Assembly (NCBI RefSeq): GCF_024139115.2
Contig: NC_085139.1
Location: 12,867,533 to 12,931,532, forward strand
Reading direction: 5' to 3'
DNA: 64,000 bases
Source of the DNA: Armigeres subalbatus
Lineage: Eukaryota; Arthropoda; Insecta; Diptera; Culicidae
The notes under the pieces were generated by a model that did no database searches, had not been told where the DNA came from, and worked only from the letters and a program-made list of their open reading frames with translations. Of this stretch, positions 43,101 to 55,125 are shown in pieces (positions within the stretch are counted from its first letter, which is position 1; every line of letters starts with the position of its first letter). The translations under genes were made by a program, and so were the position numbers.

Positions 43101-43600
43101 CAATAAATCTATATGATACAGATAAAAGGGATAAAATGCCTTTCTCTTTGGGATATTTTCTCTCACTTCCAAAATTCACCACAGGATTAATGGAAGGGTA
43201 CATTAAAAAAAAGCAATAAAAAGGATTATAAATAAGCCCAGTTTGGATCGGCATTCTTTTAATAAGATCCACACGATCGAACGCTTGGTTCGTGAAATTC
43301 AGCTGATTTCCGTTATCTTACATAAACCTAGATTTTGATAGTCGAAATCGGCGAAAAACTGGATAATAAGAAACCACCTTCTAATATGCGTTATCGTCAT
43401 TCAGGGCACTCATTGGCGTCTTTTTGGTTGATCTCATCCGTTTACTTATAATTAATCAGGCGACGCGACGATAGATCGCTATTTCTACATAACTTTAATT
43501 ACCTTGAGAAAAGACAAATTAGCCAACGGTATTAAATAGCGATTACTTTAACTGGCATCCAGGACGAGAAAACCCAAACCTGAGGCACTGATCAGCTGAA
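40196..43600. other. GC-richer, unique-looking DNA; possible host regulatory or 5' UTR sequence
   Basis: About 3.4 kb without recognisable TE proteins. Parts (40240-40720 and 41900-42300) are GC-rich and CpG-containing. Initiator-like CGTCAGTTC lies near 40530, and small simple repeats occur: (GTC)n at about 40676-40695 and (GAT)n at 42292-42311. Short frames of 60-125 codons occur on both strands but show no family resemblance. GAGCTATCCAAAAACTACGT near 41799 resembles one end of a MITE, without a visible partner. The region could flank or belong to a host gene; nothing proves it. Confidence 0.25.
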
Positions 43601-45600
43601 GGTACCCACAAGGATCCCAGGAGATAACAGGAGAAATTCCGTTAGGATTCTAGGAGGAATCCCATCCGGATTCCGGAAGAGGACTACCAACCGGATTCCG
43701 GAAGAGGAGGCCCGACCGGATTCCTGAAGAGGAAACCCAACCGGATTCCTGAAGAGTAATCCCAGCCGGATTCCTGAAGAGGAATCCCAACCGGATTCCT
43801 GAAGAGAAATCCCAACTGGATTCCTGAAGAGGAATCCCAACCGGATTCCTGAAGAGGAATCCCAACCGGATTCCTGGAGAGGAATCCCAACCAGATTCCT
43901 GAAGAGGAACCCCAACCGGATTCCTGAAGAGGAATCCCAACCGGATTCCTGAAGAGGAATCCCAACCGGATTCCAGAAGAGGAATCCCAACCGGATTCCT
44001 GAAGAGGAATCCCAACCGGATTCCTGAAGAGGAATCCCAACCGGATTCCTGAAGAGGAATCCCAACCGAATTCCTGAAGAGGAATCCCAACCAGATTCCT
44101 GAAGAATAACCCCAACCGGATTCCTGAAGAGGAATCCCAACCGGATTCCTGAAGAGAAATCCCAACTGGATTCCTGAAGAGGAATCCCAACCGGATTCCT
44201 GAAGAGGAATCCCAACCGGATTCCTGAAGAGGAATCCCAACCAGATTCCTGAAGAGGAATCCCAACCGGATTCCTGAAGAGGAATCCCAACCGGATTCCT
44301 GAAGAGGAATCCCAACCGGATTCCTGAAGAGGAATCCCAACCGGATTCCTGAAGAGGAATCCCAACCGGATTCCTGAAGAGGAATCCCAACCGGATTCCT
44401 GAAGAAGAATCCCAACCGGATTCCTGGAGAGGAATCCCAACCGGATTCCTGAAGAGGAATCCCAACCGGATTCCTGAAGAGGAATCCCAACCGGATTCCT
44501 GAAGAGGAATCCCAACCGGATTCCTGAAGAGGAATCCCAACCGGATTCCTGAAGAGGAATCCCAACCGGATTCCTGAAGAGGAATCCCAACCGGATTCCT
44601 GAAGAGGAATCCCAACCGGATTCCTGAAGAGGAATCCCAACCGGATTCCTGAAGAGGAATCCCAACCGGATTCCTGAAGAGGAATCCCAACCGGATTCCT
44701 GAAGAGGAATCCCAACCGGATTCCTACAGAGGAATCCCAACCGGATTCCTACAGAGGAATCCCAACCGGATTCCTGAAGAGGAATCCCAACCGGATTCCT
44801 GAAGAGGAATCCCAACCGGATTCCTGAAGACGAATCCCAACCGGATTCCTGAAGAGGAATCCCAACCGGATTCCTGAAGAGGAATCCCAGCCGGATTCCC
44901 GAAGAGGAATCCCAACCCGATTCCTGAAGAGGAATCCGATCCGGATTCCTGAGGAGGAATCCCAACTGGATTCCTGAAGAGGAATCCCAACCGGAATCCT
45001 GAAGAGGAATCCCAACCGGATTCCTGAAGAGGAATGCCAACCAGATTCCTGAAGAGGAATCCCAACTGGATTCCTGAAGAGGAATCCCAGCCGGATTCCT
45101 GAAGAGGAATCCCAGCCGGATTCCTGAAAAGGAATCCCAACCGGATTCCTGAAGAGGAATCCCAACCGGATTCCTGAAGAGAAATCCCATCAGGATTCCT
45201 GAAGAGAAATCCCATCAGGATTCCTGAAGAGAAATCCCATCAGGATTCCTGGAGAGAAATCCCAACCGGATTCCTGAAGAGGAATCCAAACCGGATTCCT
45301 GAAGAGGAATCCCAACCGGATTCCTGAAGAGAAATCCCAACCGGATTCCTGAAGAGGAATCCCAACCGGATTCCTGAAGAGGAATCCCAACCGGATTCCT
45401 GAAGAGGAATCCCAACCGGATTCCTGAAGAGGAATCCCAACCGGATTCCTGAAGACGAATCCCAACCGGATTCGTTAAGAGGAATCCCAACCGGAATCCT
45501 TAAGAGGAATTCCAACCGGATTCCTGAAGAGGAATCTTAACCGGATTCCTGAAGAGGAATCCCTACTGAATTCCTGAAGAGGAATCCCAACCGGATTCCG
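43601..45600. repeat. 25-bp minisatellite, about 80 units (left part of a 5.6-kb array)
   Basis: The unit contains GGAATCCCAACCGGATTCCT followed by GAAGA. Most units differ from consensus at 0-2 positions. The minus strand has no stop in any register, so frames of up to 532 codons run through it with a period of 25 residues (three units). Those frames lack any context as genes. Confidence 0.95.
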
Positions 45601-48600
45601 GGAGGAATACCATCCGGATTCCGGGAGGAATCCCATCCGGATTCCGGAAGGAATCCCATCCGGATTCCGGAAGGAATCCCATCCGGATTCCGGAAGGAAT
45701 CCCATCCGGATTCCGGAAGGAATCCCATCCGGATTCCGGAAGGAATCCCATCCGGATTCCGGAAGGAATCCCATCCGGATTCCGGAAGGAATCCCAGCCG
45801 GACTCCGGAAGGAAACCCATCCGGATTCCGGAAGGAATCCCATCCGGATTCCGGAAGGAATCCCATCCGGATTCCGGAAGGAATCCCATCCGGATTCCGG
45901 AAGGAATCCCATCCGGATTCCGAAGGGAATCCCATCCGGATTCCGGAAGGAATCCCATCCGGATTCCGGAAGGAATCCCATCCGGATTCCGGAAGGAATC
46001 CCATCCGGATTCCGGAAGGAATCCCATCCGGATTCCGGAAGGAATCCCATCCGGATTCCGGAAGGAATCCCATCCGGATTCCGGAAGGAATCCCATCCGG
46101 ATTCCGGAAGGAATCCCATCCGGATTCCGGAAGGAATCCCATCCGGATTCCGGAAGAAATCCCATCCGAATTCCGAGAGGAATCCCATCCGGATTCCGGA
46201 AGGAATCCCATCCGGATTCCGGGAGGAATCCCATCCGGATTCCGGGAGGAATCCCATCCGGATTCCGGGAGGAATCCCATCCGGATTCCGGGAGGAATCC
46301 CATCCGGATTCCGGGAGGAATCCCATCCGGATTCCGGGAGGAATCCCATCCGGATTCCGGGAGGAATCCCATCCGGATTCCGGGAGGAATCCCATCCGGA
46401 TTCCGGAGGAATCCCATCCGGATTCCGGAGGAATCCATCCGATTCGGAAGGAATCCCATCCGGATTACGGAAGGACTCCCAACCGGATTCGGGAAGAAAT
46501 CTCAACCGGATTCCGGAAGGAATCCCATCCGGATTCCGGAAGGAATCCCATCCGATTCCGGAAGGAATCCCATCCGGATTCGGAGGAATCCCATCCGGAT
46601 TCCGGAGGAGGAGTCCCAACCGGATTCTCGAAGAGGAATCCCATCCGGATTCCGGAAGAATCCCATCCGGATTCCGGAAGGGATCCCACCCGGAATCGGA
46701 AAGGGATTCCACCCGGAATCCGGAAGGAATCCCATCCGGATTCCGGAAGGAATCCCATCCGGATTCCGGAGGAATCCCATCCGGATTCCGGAGGAATCCC
46801 ATCCAGATTCCGGAAGGAATCCCATCCGATTCCGGAAGAATCCCATCCGGATTCCGGAAGGATCCCATCCGATTCCGGAAGGAATCCCATCCGATTCCGG
46901 AAGGAATCCCATCCGGATTCCGGAAGGAATCCCATCCGGATTCCGGAGGAATCCCATCCGGATTCGGAAGGAATCCCATCCGGATTCCGGAAGGAATCCC
47001 ATCCGGATTCCGGAAGGAATCCCATCCGGACTCCGGAAGGAATCCATCCGGATTCCGGAAGGAATCCCATCCGATTCCGGAAGAATCCCATCCGGATTCC
47101 GGAAGGAATCCCATCCGGATTCCGGAAGGAATACCATCCGGACTCCGGAAGGAATCCCATCCCGATTCCGGAAGGAATCCCATCCGGATTCCGGAAGGAA
47201 TCCCATCCGGATTCCGGAAGGAATCCCATCCGGATTCCGGAAGGAATCCCATCCGGATTCCGGAAGGAATCCCATCCGGATTCCGGAAGGAATCCCATCC
47301 GGATTCCGGAAGGAATTCCATCCGTATTCCGTAATGAATCCCATCCAGATTCCGGAAGGAATCCCATGGGATTCCGGAAGGAATCCATCCGATTCTGGAA
47401 GGAACCCCATCCGGATTCCGGAAGGAATCCCATCCGGATTCCGGAAGGGATCCCATCCGGATTCCGGAAGGAATCCCATCCGGATTCCGGAAGGAATCCC
47501 ATCCGGATTCCGGAAGGAATCCATCCGGATTCCGGAAGAATCCCATCCGGATTCGGGAAGGAATCCCACCGGAATTCCGGAGGGAATCCCACCGGGATTC
47601 CGGAAGGAACCCCATCCGGATTCCGGAGGGAACCCCATCCGGATCCGGGAGGAATCCCATCCGGATTCCGGAAGGAATCCCATCCGGATTCCGGAAGGAA
47701 TCCCATCCGGATTCCGGAGGAATCCATCCGGATTCCGGAGGAATCCATCCGGATTCCGGAAGGAATCCATCCGGATTCGGAAGGAATCCCATCCGGATTC
47801 CGGCAGGACTCCCCTTCGGATTCCGGAAGGACTCCCCTTCGGATTCCGGAGGGAATCCCATCCGGATTGCGAAAGGAATCCCATCCGGATTTCGGAAGGA
47901 ATCCCATCCGGATTCCGGAAGGAATTCCATCCGGATTCCGGGAGGAATCCCATCCGGATTCCGGGAGGAATCTCATCCGGATTCCGGGAGGAATCTCATC
48001 CGGATTCCGGGAGGAATCCCATCCGGATTCCGGGATGAATCCCAGCCGGATTCCGGAAGGAATCCCATCCGGATTCCGGAGGAATCCCATCCGGATTCGG
48101 GAGGAATCCCATCCGGATTCCGGAGGAATCCCATCCGGATTCCGGGAGGAATCCATCCGGATTCCGGAGGAATCCCATCCGGATTCCGGAGGAATCCCAT
48201 CCGGATTCCGGAGGAATCCCATCTGATTCCGGGAGGAATCCCATCCAGATTCCGGAGGAATCCCATCCGGATTCCAGGAGGAAACCCATCCGGACACCGG
48301 GAGAAATCCCATCCGGATTCAGGAGGAATCCCATCCGATTCCGGAGGAATCCCATCCGGATTCAGGAGGAATCCCATCCAGATTCAGGAGGAATCCCATC
48401 CGGATTCTGGAAGGAATCCCATCCGGATTCCGGAAGGAATTTCATCCTGATTCCGGAAGGAATCCCATCCGGATTCCGGAAGGAATCCCATCCGGATTCC
48501 GGAAGGAATCCCATCCGGATTCCGGAAGGAATCCCATCCGGATTCCGGAAGGAATCCCATCCGGATTCCGGAAGGAATCCCATCCGGATTCCGGAAGGAA

Positions 48601-49255
48601 TTCCATCCGGATTCCGGAAGGAATCCCATCCGGATTCCGGAAGGAATCCCATCCGGATTCCGGAAGGAATCCCATCCGGATTCCGGAAGGAATCCCATCC
48701 GGATTCCGGGAGGAATCCCATCCGGATTCCGGGAGGAATCCCATCTGGATTCCGGAAGGAATCCCATCTGGATTCCGGAAGGAATCCCATCTGGATTCCG
48801 GGAGGAATCCCATCCGGATTCCAGGAGGAATCCCATCCGGATTCCCGGAGGAATCCCATCCGGATTCCCGGAGGAATCCCATCCGGATTCCCGGAGGAAT
48901 CCCATCCGGATTCCGGGAGGAATCCCATCCGGATTCCGGGAGGAATCCCATCCGGATTCAGGAGGAATCCATCCGGATTCCGGAGGAATCCCATCCGGAT
49001 TCAGGAGGAATCCCATCCAGATTCCGGAGGAATCCCATCCGATTCCGGAGAAATCCCATCCGGATTCCGGGAGAATCCCATCCGATTCCGGAGGAATCCC
49101 ATCCGGATTCCGGAGGTATCCCATCCGGGATTCCGGAAGAATCCCATCTGGATTCCGGGAGGAATCCCATCCGATTCAGGAGGAATCCCATCCGGATTCC
49201 AGGAGGAATCCCATCCGGATTCCGGGAGGAATCCCATCCGGATTCCGGATTCCGG
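45601..49255. repeat. 23-bp minisatellite, about 160 units (right part of the 5.6-kb array)
   Basis: The unit contains GGAATCCCATCCGGATTCCG followed by GAA, with many 21-22-bp variants between about 46400 and 49250. It differs from the adjoining 25-bp unit mainly by AACC/ATCC and by CTGAAGA replacing CGGAA, so the two are relatives. Minus-strand frames of up to 797 codons (45537-47930) and plus-strand frames (47334-48226) are by-products. Runs of identical variants show local homogenisation. Confidence 0.95.
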
Positions 49256-49327
49256 ACTCAGTATTCTTGTCGAGCTCCCGACTTGGTTCCAGGAAGAATC
49301 CCGCTTTTTCCAGAAGGAATTCCATAC

Positions 49328-49560
49328 GAATGCCAGAATGGATTTCGTCCAAATTTTTACAGAATTTCGTCCATTCTCCAGATCGATCTTTGTTTGGATC
49401 GCAGGACAAATCCCATCCGGTTTTCAGCAAGTATCCAAAAGAATTTCCAGAATGGATTTCGTCCAAATTTTTACGGAATTTCGTCCATTCTCCAGATCGA
49501 TCTTTGTTTGGATCGCAGGACAAATCCCATCCGGTTTTCAGCAAGTATCCAATAGAATTT
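49328..49560. repeat. Tandem duplication, period 114 bp, two copies
   Basis: AGAATGGATTTCGTCCAAAT starts at 49335 and 49449, and the copies stay nearly identical through GATCGATCTTTGTTTGGATC to TTTTCAGCAAGTATCC. The unit contains one degenerate minisatellite-like word (AATCCCATCCGG). It adjoins the right end of the large array. Confidence 0.9.
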
Positions 49561-49800
49561 CCACTCTAAATCTAAGCCGTTCGAAGAAATCCTGTCCACA
49601 TTCCAAAAAGAATCCCTTTTGAATTATTTCATTACTGCAGGGATTCTGTTCGGATTTCAAGAGGAATCGCGTTCCAATTTCAAGAAGAGGCATCGCATTC
49701 GGATTACAGGAGAGACGCTTTTCGAATTCCAGATGGAAATCCGTTCGGCATTCAGGGAGATCCCGATTTCAAGAGGAATCCCGGGGATATTTTTTTATGT
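49561..49800. repeat. Decayed units at the right edge of the large array
   Basis: Words such as GGGATTCTGTTCGGATTTC, AGAGGAATCGCGTTCC and CAAGAGGAATCCC keep the array's rhythm at low identity, ending near 49790 where a SINE begins. Confidence 0.6.
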
Positions 49801-49805
49801 TAAAT

Positions 49806-50060
49806 TTAAATTGGCTTCTTCTTCTATGGAACTTGGCCTGCTTTCAACATTGTGTTCTATAATCATTGCCACAGTTATGAATTCAAAACTTTTCTATGTC
49901 GCATTAATACGTACTTTATGTGGCAAGCCCAAGCACATTTTGATACTCTATGTCCACGAAAGCAGGAGTGTTTCCCATCCAAATATTCGGAATGATTCAT
50001 TGATAATCGAACTCGCCATTTCCGGACTGGCATTACTACATCTTACGAGCTCGCAAAGCT
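49806..50060 (-). mobile_element. tRNA-derived SINE, divergent copy A
   Basis: The sequence GGAACTTGGCCTGCTTTCAA, TTCTATAATCATTG, CTTTTCTATG and TGTGGCAAG parallels, in order, the segment at 53405-53700. The end GATAATCGAACTCGCCATTT is the complement of a box B-like motif, so the element lies on the minus strand. It is degenerate and noncoding. Confidence 0.5.
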
Positions 50061-53000
50061 AACTGGAGACTGTTATCCTGATATTCGTTTTATCAAATAC
50101 CTATAGGTGTGAATAATTTTATCGAGTCTCGTCGATGGCCCGAATATGATCATCTTGCAACCTATCAAGCTTACTGCTCACTACTCTGCTCCTTTAATCC
50201 AGCATACGTCCATCGATCTTGAGGAATGTTAGACAATTCGGCTTTATTAGTATTAGCAAGAATTTCGGAATCTGATTAAAAAGCTGAAAAGTACCTATTT
50301 AAGATTTTAAAAATCAAAAAACTTTTTTTTTCTTTAAATTTCAAACTGTTTGAAAACAGTGAGTTCCTTTACGCCTTAGTTTATAAAATCATCAAAAATA
50401 TAAATAAAAATCGCAAATAGAAAAATTTTGAAAATCAGAAAATGCGCGGTTTGCTCAGGTAATCAATAGGGTGATCGTGTTCTTTGCTCACAAGCTAGCT
50501 TTCTCTTGGCGCTTTCATCTTACTTGAGGCTAACTGAAGACCCTTCGGACGTAGGCACTAAAATTTTATGATTCACATCGATCAAAAGAATCCCATGTCC
50601 CTAATTAATACAAACCCATCTCTACTGTTGTTTATGGAGCGAAGGGTGGTCTGCTGAGCGTGAAAAAAACGCACATTGCGTTTTATCCGAAGATCGGGGT
50701 CCGAAGTTTACAAATTTGCATTTTATCAATACAATCGTTTATGTAAAGGAAGTGGGATTAATTAGCAAACATAATTCCCTTCCATCCGGATTGGAACATA
50801 GTAAGCTCTCCGCAGGACATTTCGGTCGTTTTGTTTCGGGTAATGATTTTATTACCGCGTGGCGTTGCCTCCCGGCATGGGGCGCACCATCGTAAACGGG
50901 ATTCATCATCGACTTGTTGCGTGATGTTTTCCCTTGCCTCCGAAAAGGGAGGTTCATAAATTCTCGGAAACAGGGAGCGAGCAGCGGTTGCAATGTAACG
51001 CGCGCGTTAAAAAGGTAATCCACGATCCCGGGGTGCTCGTTTCCTCGCGCGCCGATAGTCTTGTTTTGGTTCTTGGTTTGATTGGCCGCCCGATTGCGGA
51101 TCAGTCGGTCGTCGGTGGGTTTCTCCCAGAAAATGTTGGAATCGTGAATCGTTAATGGGAAAGCCGAAACCATAAATCAAAAGTAGCTGCTTACGCGGCC
51201 GACAACGAGAGCAAAACGGCCACGATGCACCCCAACGATGGGCAGGCTTTCGGAATGGTAACTGCTGCTGAGGAGGTACTAGATTTCGCAATAACAACAT
51301 CATCGGCAGCACTTTCGGAACAAGCAAAAGGTGGCTCCCGTGTCCGATTATGGTCCGCGGTTTACTCGTAGTCGGCAATGACGCCGCCGCAACGACGTTT
51401 GCTTGGTACTAGGTCTATGGACAAGGCGCGGTTGATCAATCGAGCTGGTCCTGTTACTCGGTTAGTAAGGTTCATTCCTCCGCCACAATAAAGGATGAAT
51501 ATCACGAAAACGGCTTGGGAGGGTATGATTATTGATTACTACTATATTTTAATCGGATTATTGAAAGATTCCGCGTTGCTTTCCGCTAAAGTTCAACTAA
51601 GGCTGCCGTCGCCTTAGAAGTAATAGAATGAATTGCCAATCGAAGAGCTGTTCCTCATCGATCGATCAGCAGAGAACGTCCATCTCGAAGCACGATGCTG
51701 TTCGCCTTTTTATTATTTTCATGAGTTTTATCCACTGCCAACGTATAATTTTAATAATGATTCAACAACAAAGCTTTAAAAGAAATTGCACGAATGCTAA
51801 GGCGGCAGCCACAAGCAGAAGCACTAGCGGTGGAACACGGCTTTTAAAAACAAAACTGCACAACTTTGGCCGACGTGAACCTGTCGGTTGATGGGAGCTG
51901 GTACGACGAGGTGAAGAACTTTGAGCAACATCAGTCTGAAAAGTAAGCAAAAAATGGGGGGAAATATAACAAGCAATTACACTGCGAGACCAAGATAAAG
52001 CGGAAAGAAAAGAGCGCTGAAGATGACAGGCAACGTGGTGCAAAGGGAGAGCAACTTGTTGCACATTTTGGACCCAGGCCCGGGAAGATTAGGATCGACA
52101 AATTTTTCAGCTTTCTTTATGGCCCGGTAGTTTATCGGCGGAAATTAAAAATTTTTGGCAGGCCAGTATGAGAAATTAATGGCTGTAAAATGTAAAATTT
52201 GCACATGCCATCTTGCTGGGTGGAGTGAGTGCAGAGTGCGCAACCCGCCAGCGGTCAACCAACGGATTCTATGGGACGATGTTGCAATGCGCTGATCATG
52301 ATCGCATCAAAACATGAGAATGGCGATCGCTGCGAAGTGGAGTGCAGCACGTAACCAATTGGCTCACGTTGCGCAAAGATCTCGCCTGGCGATAGCTCCT
52401 TGGTAGGCATTCTTTTTCGGTGAAAATTGCTCACTGGTCCTATAAACGGAAGTTGTAATTCTTCGTAATGTTGGAATGAGTTTTTTTTTTTGGTAAATTA
52501 TAAGAATGGTGGCGGTGACGACTTCAACGTCGCAACAAAGTAATAAGTAGGATGACACTGACAGTAGGCGTTTCGTGATCACGTTGAATTACGAAAATGC
52601 TGGCTGCCGCCGTGATTTGGTTTCGATACGGGTCGACAGGTGCCACTGCCCACCAGCACGCGAACCTCCAGCAACATTAGGCAAATACAATCAAACTAGA
52701 TACGTCGGCCTACATTTCTCCCGTATATGTTTAACCCGATTGCCGGCGATACCCACCACCAACTTGTAGGATGAGTGAACCACTTTTGAGTGAGCTCATT
52801 ATTCGCAACATGCTCTCGTGTCTCAATCCGGGAGGTAACCTGTCAAATCAATCAATCAATTTAGGAATCCGTATGGAGACTAAAGGGTGAATAATAACAA
52901 TACAACCAAGACCAAACAAATGTGCGCACAGCAAAAACCGCGAAATGCAAATTAATCAATTTAGTATACACTACGGCGATCCGCATAGCGAAGCAAAACA

Positions 53001-53404
53001 AAAAGTCCTATCACACTGCCAAAGTGATACACCTGTGAACGACGGAATGGGATGGGATGCGACCGGCCGGCATGTGCGCTAAATGCTTAAGGAGCACAAA
53101 ATCAGCGTGAGAGAACAGACGCTGAGACTGATCAAAGAAAGTCAGGTTATCGATTCATCAGCAACCGCGGGGACTACACGCAGCGACACATTGGCGGCTT
53201 GACACGTCAAACACCATCCGGTGGTGCTTAGTTGGACTTAGATGGACTGCATGGAGGACAGACAGTTGAAACAATCGCGTTCCTAGTTGACACCTCGTAT
53301 AGCGGAATGTGATTCACGATGTCAGATCTACGGATGTTGGACATTATTTTGAGTCTACGAAAATGGAAACTATCCACGATGCTTTTAACAAATGGCATTA
53401 TCTA
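50061..53404. other. Unique-looking DNA without recognised genes
   Basis: About 3.3 kb of mixed composition. Several 60-145-codon frames (for example 50739-51173 minus and 51007-51378 minus) have no recognisable domain and overlap each other on both strands. Stretches around 50800-51500 and 52600-53250 are GC-richer and retain CpG. I see no TE proteins, tandem arrays or long inverted repeats. It may be host intergenic or intronic DNA. Confidence 0.3.
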
Positions 53405-53705
53405 CGGAAGTTGTCTTCTTCTTCTTCAATGGCTCTACATTCCAACTGGAACTTGGCCGGCTTTTCAACTTAGTATTCTGTTAGCATTTCCTCGGTTATT
53501 AATTGGAAGCTTTTCTATGCTCGTCAATGCATGAGTATGTATCTTGTGTGGCAAGTACAATGGATACACTATGTCCAAGTTGTCCAGAAAGTTTCCAACC
53601 CAAAAATACCTAGACCGGTCCGAGAATCGAACTGGCCATCTACGAATTGGCAATCCTACGCCTTTGCTCTCATGGCTACTCCTAACGGAAGTTGTCAGGA
53701 TGATG
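53405..53705 (-). mobile_element. tRNA-derived SINE, copy B
   Basis: GGCTCTACATTCCAACTGGA, ACTTGGCCGGCTTTTCAACT and TGTGTGGCAAG are followed by ACCGGTCCGAGAATCGAACT. On the minus strand the latter gives AGTTCGATTCTCGGACC, a box B-like T-arm, so the SINE head is at the right and the tail at the left (TTCTTCTTC). A divergent relative lies at 49806-50060. Confidence 0.6.
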
Positions 53706-53884
53706 CAATTCCTAAAATAACATATCTAGTCCCATTTTGAATCATATCCAGAGCACTGTAGATTTGACACCTTTGAGATATTGACCAGTTTGACATATTG
53801 ATTAAGGTTGCAAGCGGATTCAAATAATCTTATAGAATAAATAATCGGTTAAAAGTGAAGTCGTGTTAATACAATGAATCTATG
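53706..53884. other. Unassigned spacer
   Basis: No feature is recognised between the SINE and the purine-rich repeats. Confidence 0.4.
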
Positions 53885-54010
53885 ACAAAAGGTCGAAAGA
53901 CAAAATTTCGAAAGGACAAAAGGTCGAAGGGACAAAGGGTCTAAAAGACAAAGCGTCGAAAAGACAAGACGTTAGTTGAATAGGACAAAAGATCGAAAAC
54001 AACAAAAGGT
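53885..54010. repeat. Degenerate minisatellite, about 17-18-bp units
   Basis: About seven variants of GGACAAAAGGTCGAAAG run in tandem with substitutions and small indels, grading into the purine-rich tract to the right. Confidence 0.8.
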
Positions 54011-54365
54011 CGAAAAAAGTAAAGAAAAAAAGAAGAAGGAAGAAAGAAAAGGTAGAAGGAAGAATGATGAAGTAAGAAGAAGAAACAAGGAATAAGGAAG
54101 ATGAAGTAAAAAGGAAGAAGAAATAAGGGAGAAAAAAGAACAAAGATGGAAGAAAAAAGATAAAAGAGGAAGAAGGTCGAAGGAAGAAGGAAAAAAGGAA
54201 TAAGGAAGAAAGAATAAGAAAGAAGGAAGAATAAACAAAAAAGGAGGAAGTAAAAAGAAAAATAGAAGAAAAAGGAGGAAGAAAGCAGTAATTTGAAGAA
54301 AGAAGGAAGGGAAAACGTAATAACAAGAAAAGAGGAAGATGGAACTAGAAAGAAGATATAATAAA
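54011..54365. repeat. Long purine-rich tract (GAA/GGAA type)
   Basis: About 350 bases are dominated by AAG, AAGG and AAGAAG words on the plus strand with only scattered pyrimidines. The minus strand gives Phe/Leu/Ser-rich stop-free frames (for example 53880-54442) that are by-products. Such tracts can adopt triplex structures; that is general knowledge and was not tested here. Confidence 0.85.
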
Positions 54366-54509
54366 AAATAAGAACGGTTTGTTCTTTTGACATTTGGTTC
54401 ATGTAATCCTATTATAACAACATGCAATGCAATGTGTTTCAATTTGTCCCAAAAAAATATTATAAACCTGTCTTGTTGTACAAATAGCTTGCAGACACCT
54501 CGTAAAATT

Positions 54510-54715
54510 ACATGTTACAGTTAACTCTCCCTAACTCGATGTTCTGTAACTTGATATTTTCTCTTACTCGACGAAATTCAAAGGCCCTTGAATCTAGCAT
54601 ACTATGTGTCCTCCGTAAGTCGATATCTCCCTTACTCGATATTCTCCATGCCGAAGTAATGTTGGAATGCATTTTCACCTCGCTAACTCGATATGCACGA
54701 CATGCACGATATAGT
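54510..54715. repeat. Degenerate repeat of TAACTCGAT-like words
   Basis: TAACTCGAT, TAACTTGAT, TTACTCGACG, TAAGTCGATAT and TTACTCGATAT recur every 20-35 bases between 54530 and 54700, suggesting an old tandem repeat. Confidence 0.5.
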
Positions 54716-55125
54716 TAGAAGTTGGATGTTGAAAGTGATAAGCAAGATATTTGAAGTGACACTTGAGAAATTAGAAGCTAGAAGTGAGATTTGAGAAGTG
54801 AAAAGTTAAAAATGAGAAGTGAGAAAAGAGTAGTTGGAAGTGCGAAGTAAGTAAATGAGAAAAGTGAAAAGTGGGAAGTGAATAGTAAGATGTTAAGTTC
54901 GAGAAGTTATAACTAAGAAGAAGTAAAATATAAGAAGTTATAAGTGAGAAGTGAGAAGTGAAAAATGAACATAAGAAGTGCGATGTGTGAAGTGAGAAGA
55001 AAGAAATGAATAGTGAGAAGTAAAAAGTTAGATGTTATAAGTAAAAAGTGATAAGTGAGAAATTAGAAGTCAGAAGTGAGATATAAGAATTTATTAGCAA
55101 GAAGTGAAAAGTGAAAAAGAGAAAT
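54716..55125. repeat. Degenerate GAGAAGTGA-type repeat
   Basis: About 400 bases are built from variants of AGAAGTGA, AAAAGTGA and TAAGAAGT, with 7-9-bp spacing and many indels. It adjoins the RTE-like LINE. Confidence 0.8.

Noticed and set aside
43592..49124. Open frames of up to 797 codons on the minus strand (and shorter ones on the plus strand)
   Set aside because: They are stop-free readings of 23- and 25-bp minisatellite units in several registers at once, with no start context, domain or non-repeat part.
43601..49255. CRISPR-like regular repeats
   Set aside because: Units are contiguous without unique spacers, and the sequence is eukaryotic in every other respect.
53880..54442. Phe/Leu/Ser-rich membrane-like frames on the minus strand
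   Set aside because: They are complements of the purine-rich tract. Three overlapping registers are open, so composition explains them.
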